Shown piece by piece: positions 60,860-64,000 of a stretch of 64,000 nucleotides of DNA. The translations under genes and the position numbers were made by a program. Positions within the stretch are counted from its first letter, which is position 1. Every line of letters begins with the position of its first letter. The DNA is taken from positions 1 through 64,000 of the forward strand of contig NZ_LBDA02000051.1 of the NCBI RefSeq assembly GCF_000980885.2, in the 5' to 3' direction. The notes below the pieces were generated by a model. That model had not been told where the DNA came from. It searched no databases and worked only from the letters and a program-made list of their open reading frames with translations. The stretch is from Streptomyces malaysiense. GTDB lineage: Bacteria > Actinomycetota > Actinomycetes > Streptomycetales > Streptomycetaceae.

Positions 60860-63129
60860 CGGACGCCTTCCCCGTGTCCGGGTGCGCGCGCGGCCCGCCA
60901 GACGATGTCGGGGGTGAGCGGCGTCTGCAGCAGGCCCGGATCGGCGATCCGCAGGGCGTCGGCCACGGCGTTGACGATGGCGGCCGGAGCGCCGATGCAG
61001 CCGGATTCCCCCGCTCCCTTGGCACCCAGCGGTGTGCCGGGGTTGGGTGTGCGGGTGTGCCTGATGTCGACAGGCGGTATCTCCGCGAACGTCGGCAGCA
61101 GGTAGTCCAGGAATCCGCTCGCCAGACACGGTACGCCGACGTCGTCGAACGTGATGCCTTCGTAGAGAGCCTGGCCGATGCCCTGCACGGTCGATCCGAG
61201 CGTCTGCCCATGGACCGTCGCGGGGCTGAGGACCACCCCGCAATCCTCGACGGCCACGAGTCGCAGGACGTTCACGGTACCCAGATCCGGATCCACCTCC
61301 GCCACGGCGACGTGCGCGCCGAAGGGGAACGCGACGCTGGTCTCGTACCGGTCCTCGACCCTCAACGGCCCTGTCGCCTTCACCAGATCGCCCAGGCTCG
61401 TGGCCGCCGGACCGCCGGAGGCCGCGTGCACGCCGCCGTCGGCCCAGTCGACCTCGTCGACCGGCAGCCCCCACGACTCCGCGGCTCGTTCGCGGGCCTC
61501 CTGGACCAGGAGGCCCGCCGCGTGCTGGAACATGGCACCGGCGACCTGTGCCGACCTGCTGGCGAAAGATCCCACTCCTTCGGGCTGTTCGTCGGTGTCG
61601 CCCTCGATCAGACGGACGTGTGTCTCCGGGACACCGAGAGCCTCGGCGACCAGCGCGGGGAAGAGGGTCTCGTGACTCTGGCCGCTGGACGCCGCACCGC
61701 ATCGGGCGGTGACGGTGCCGTCCTCGTGGGCCTCGACGCTGCCGAACTCGTGCAGAAGGCCGGCCTCACCGCCGGAGCGCTCCACGTAGCAGGAGACTCC
61801 GATGCCCAGCGGCAGTGCGTCCGGGTCGTCATGGCGGCGGCTCCGCTCCGCGCGCCACTTCTCGTATCCGAGCGTCCGCAGCGCCAGATCCAGGGCGGCG
61901 GAGTAGTTCCCGCTGTCGTAGCGGCGCCCGGTCGGTGTCTCGTACGGGAAGGCGTCGGAGGGGATGAAATTGCGCCGCCGCAGCTCGACCGGATCGATCC
62001 CGAGCCGCCTGCCGAGCAGGTCCATCGTGCGCTCGATCGCGGTCGTCGCCTCGGGGCGTCCGGCGCCCCGGTACGGGTAGGTGACCATGGTGTTGGTGAG
62101 CACCGAACGCACGGTCGCGTGGACGTGCGGCGTGGTGTACGCGCCGGTCGCCATGCTCGCCGTGATCATCGGCAGCGTCACACCGAGGTGCGGATAGGCG
62201 CCGGCATCGGCGTCGATCGTCAGCTCGTAGGCGAGGAGCCGTCCTTCGGTGTCGGCGGCGAGCCGTACCGTCTGCTCCTGTCCCCTGCCCCGGGTGGCGA
62301 CGAGCATCGACTCCAGACGGTCCTCGATCCAGCGGACCGGCCGTCCGAGCCGCAGGGCCAGGTAGGCAACGACCAGGTACTCGGGGAACATGGCGCTCTT
62401 CGACCCGAAGGCGCCTCCAGTGTCCGGGACGACCACTCGGATCCGGTCAGCGGGCCGGCGGAGCGACGCGGCCAGTGAACGAGCGAGCCGGTGCGGCATC
62501 TGGTGCCCCGCCCACACCGTCAGCCGGTCCCCCTCGGGTACGGCGAGGATCGTGCGGCATTCCATGGGGCTGGGCATCAGCAGTTGCTGACGATACGCGG
62601 CCTCCACCACCACGGCGGCGTCCTGCCAGACGGACGGATCGACGGGCGTACCCGCCTCGCCCCGCAGGGCGATGTTGCTCAGGCCGTCGAACAGGCGCAC
62701 GGAGTCGTCGCGCAGTGCCGCCGACGGCGTGACGACGGCGGGCAGGGGATCGATCGTGGCGTTCACCTCCGCGACCCCGTCCTCGGCCCGGTACCGGTCC
62801 TCTCCGACGACGACCGCCAGCGCCTCGCCCGGGTAGCGCACCCGGTCCTTCACCAGTGCGGGCCACTCCCGTCCTGCGACGGCGTCATCCTTCGACAGCC
62901 GGTCGAGAATGGCGACCGGGGGAAGGTCCGGCAGATCCGTGGCCGACCAGGCCCCCAGCACACCCGGCACGTCACGGGCGGCCGTGCAGTCCACCGCCCG
63001 CAGCCGGCCATGGGCCACCCGGCTTCTCACGAAGGCCGCTTCGAGACATCCCGGCACATCGATGTCGGCGACGTACCGGCCTTTCCCGGTGAGCAGCCGC
63101 GCGTCCTCGCGCCTCGCCCATCGCGCCAC
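60856..63129 (-). CDS. molybdenum hydroxylase, molybdopterin subunit (coxL-like)
   Basis: 757 residues from GTG 63129, GGAGGAGG six bases upstream. N-terminal aldehyde-oxidase a/b hammerhead (RREDARLLTGKGRYVADIDV), VVPDTGGAFGSKSAMFPEYL (Moco binding), TYPYRGAGRPEATTAIERTM at the active-site loop, GAASSGQSHETLFPALVAEA, and the catalytic glutamate in LGAKGAGESGCIGAPAAIV. The active-site loop reads YRGAGRPEA and lacks the AYxCSFR cysteine loop of form I CO dehydrogenase, so this is not a genuine CO dehydrogenase. Substrate may be an aromatic aldehyde, purine-like or N-heterocycle. No accessory coxD-F or XdhC gene is visible in the window. Confidence 0.93.
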   Translation of the reverse strand: MARWARREDARLLTGKGRYVADIDVPGCLEAAFVRSRVAHGRLRAVDCTAARDVPGVLGAWSATDLPDLPPVAILDRLSKDDAVAGREWPALVKDRVRYPGEALAVVVGEDRYRAEDGVAEVNATIDPLPAVVTPSAALRDDSVRLFDGLSNIALRGEAGTPVDPSVWQDAAVVVEAAYRQQLLMPSPMECRTILAVPEGDRLTVWAGHQMPHRLARSLAASLRRPADRIRVVVPDTGGAFGSKSAMFPEYLVVAYLALRLGRPVRWIEDRLESMLVATRGRGQEQTVRLAADTEGRLLAYELTIDADAGAYPHLGVTLPMITASMATGAYTTPHVHATVRSVLTNTMVTYPYRGAGRPEATTAIERTMDLLGRRLGIDPVELRRRNFIPSDAFPYETPTGRRYDSGNYSAALDLALRTLGYEKWRAERSRRHDDPDALPLGIGVSCYVERSGGEAGLLHEFGSVEAHEDGTVTARCGAASSGQSHETLFPALVAEALGVPETHVRLIEGDTDEQPEGVGSFASRSAQVAGAMFQHAAGLLVQEARERAAESWGLPVDEVDWADGGVHAASGGPAATSLGDLVKATGPLRVEDRYETSVAFPFGAHVAVAEVDPDLGTVNVLRLVAVEDCGVVLSPATVHGQTLGSTVQGIGQALYEGITFDDVGVPCLASGFLDYLLPTFAEIPPVDIRHTRTPNPGTPLGAKGAGESGCIGAPAAIVNAVADALRIADPGLLQTPLTPDIVWRAARAPGHGEGVR

Positions 63130-63360
63130 GGCATACCTCCTCCGTCGTCCGTGCGTGAACCTGCCGGGCAGGAGCCGCCCACCACGAGCACCGCGCGAGA
63201 TCTCTGATCCACACCGCGCGGAGGGGATTCGGGCCCCGTCCCGCCGACGATGCCTCCTGTGCCCCGGCGCCCGCTACCGTCGTGCCGCTGAGGGGCCGAG
63301 GCGTCCCCCGAAGTCCGTGCGTACCAGCCCCAGGGCCCGCAACCCGGCTGCGCGCACCGC

Positions 63361-63834
63361 TCATTCGGGGCCGGTGGGCGTGCCGAAGGACAGGGTGGGC
63401 ATCTGGTAGGCACCGGTTCGGGGACGGGTCAACGCCGGTTCCAGGGTCTCGACCAGGAACAACTCGTTGATGAACTGCACATGGCCGGACAGCAGGTGGC
63501 TCGTCCGTCCCTCGGCCGCGTGGCTCCGCAGTCCCGCGGCGACGTGGACGTGCGGTGCGACCTCGTGGGCCTCCTCGTTCCAGGCGATGGTCCCGCACCC
63601 CAGCATTTCGACGTGTTCGTACTCCGCAGCGGACCAGACCGGAGCTTCCGGGTCCGCGATGTGCTCGCAGGTCCCCACGAGCCGGACCGAACGGAATGCC
63701 CCGAGGAACATCGGCAGGTAGCCGGCGCGGACCTCGTGCTCGGCGCAGAATGCCGCCAGTTGTGCGAGGAACTCCTCCCCGTGGTCGAGCGCGATACCGA
63801 AGGCGCGACCCGTGGTGAGTTGGGCGAAGCGCAT
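63361..63834 (-). CDS. PPC (DUF296)-domain protein
   Basis: 157 residues from ATG 63834, GAGGAG seven bases upstream. MRFAQLTTGRAFGIALDHGE, LAAFCAEHEVRAGYLPMFLG, EMLGCGTIAWNEEAHEVAPH and VHVAAGLRSHAAEGRTSHLL, SGHVQFINELFLVE form the PPC fold; the histidines in HVHVAAG and SGHV are the possible metal ligands. In bacteria such proteins have unknown roles. It lies 231 bases upstream of the hydroxylase operon on the same strand and may belong to the same pathway. Confidence 0.75.
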   Translation of the reverse strand: MRFAQLTTGRAFGIALDHGEEFLAQLAAFCAEHEVRAGYLPMFLGAFRSVRLVGTCEHIADPEAPVWSAAEYEHVEMLGCGTIAWNEEAHEVAPHVHVAAGLRSHAAEGRTSHLLSGHVQFINELFLVETLEPALTRPRTGAYQMPTLSFGTPTGPE

Positions 63835-63901
63835 GTCGGAACTCCTCGGGCATCCTGGGGGCTTGTGTCCCACCCGCCACCGGGCGGGCATCGCCGTGCC
63901 C

Positions 63902-64000
63902 CTACTGGCGGGACGGGTTCTCGGTGCTGGTGGCTCGCGCGTAGCGGACGGCCGCGTCGAGCAGGGCGGGTTCGGTGTGGTGCCTGGCCAGGACGCCCAC
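63902..64000 (-). CDS. C-terminal end of an unidentified protein (runs off the right edge)
   Basis: Last 32 residues in the minus frame read VGVLARHHTEPALLDAAVRY followed by ARATSTENPSRQ and a TAG. Composition is coding-like and the stop is followed after 67 bases by the PPC gene on the same strand. Too short for identification. Confidence 0.4.
   Translation of the reverse strand: MGVLARHHTEPALLDAAVRYARATSTENPSRQ

Noticed and set aside
60856..63129. True CO dehydrogenase large subunit
   Set aside because: The AYxCSFR active-site loop is missing; the loop reads YRGAGRPEA.
1..64000. tRNA or rRNA genes, or a replication origin
   Set aside because: No cloverleaf-like segment with CCA-adjacent T-loop, rRNA signature or iteron/DnaA-box cluster was noticed by eye; a tRNAscan run would be decisive.

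Overview
The window is high-GC actinobacterial DNA. GC-rich third codon positions, frequent GTG/TTG starts with AGGAGG-type ribosome binding sites, rare TTA codons, secreted proteins with alanine-rich signal peptides, and families such as DUF6193, DUF6924, DUF6879 and DUF4328 all point to Streptomyces or a close relative. It reads as accessory chromosome: two halves of gene islands separated by insertion-sequence wreckage. No rRNA, tRNA or CRISPR array was seen.

Layout. 1-2.2 kb: a DUF6193/DUF6924 pair, a broken DUF6192-like gene and a small secreted protein with a perfect hairpin terminator. 2.2-4.7 kb: an IS1182 remnant and a full IS110-type element. 4.7-9.1 kb: a truncated DUF6879 gene, then a four-gene plus-strand cassette (TIR-like multi-TM protein, DUF4328 membrane protein, two-TM RipA/SLATT-like protein, SLOG-type nucleotide-sensor protein) that looks like a nucleotide-centred conflict or stress system. 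9.3-13.4 kb: IS30, IS3 and IS256 remnants around an orphan cytochrome P450 with a TTA codon. 13.8-16.2 kb: a secreted protein and a second IS110-type element at the same 23-27 nt target sequence as the first.

16.3-41.2 kb holds a biosynthetic gene cluster, bounded by the second IS110 element on the left and a truncated ISL3 transposase on the right. Fourteen minus-strand genes, mostly joined by ATGA/GTGA overlaps, run from a class III aminotransferase through an inositol-monophosphatase-like enzyme, zinc dehydrogenase, GH35-like hydrolase, a double aminotransferase-fold protein, a SnoaL-like protein, an A-T-C-A-T-R NRPS, P450, ferredoxin, GlcD-like flavin oxidase, MFS exporter, TauD-like dioxygenase and ATP-grasp ligase to a HisC-like aminotransferase. 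Upstream are MFS, HAD and GPP34 genes, and a divergent DeoR regulator. The likely picture is a reductively released dipeptide (aldehyde, imine or pyrazinone type) combined with an amino-sugar or aminocyclitol-like building block. The product is unknown and I recognise no characterised cluster.

41.3-57.4 kb: secreted protein, damaged serine protease, lipoprotein, SDR, methyltransferase and membrane protein, NarL-type two-component system, a seven-bladed YVTN propeller protein with 126-nt DNA repeats, a broken DUF58 gene, and IS256/IS1182 remnants. 57.4-59 kb: a flavodoxin-like reductase divergent from a TetR regulator with a palindromic operator candidate. 59.4-64 kb: a three-subunit molybdenum hydroxylase (coxL/M/S-like) with a PPC-domain protein upstream and a gene running off the right edge.
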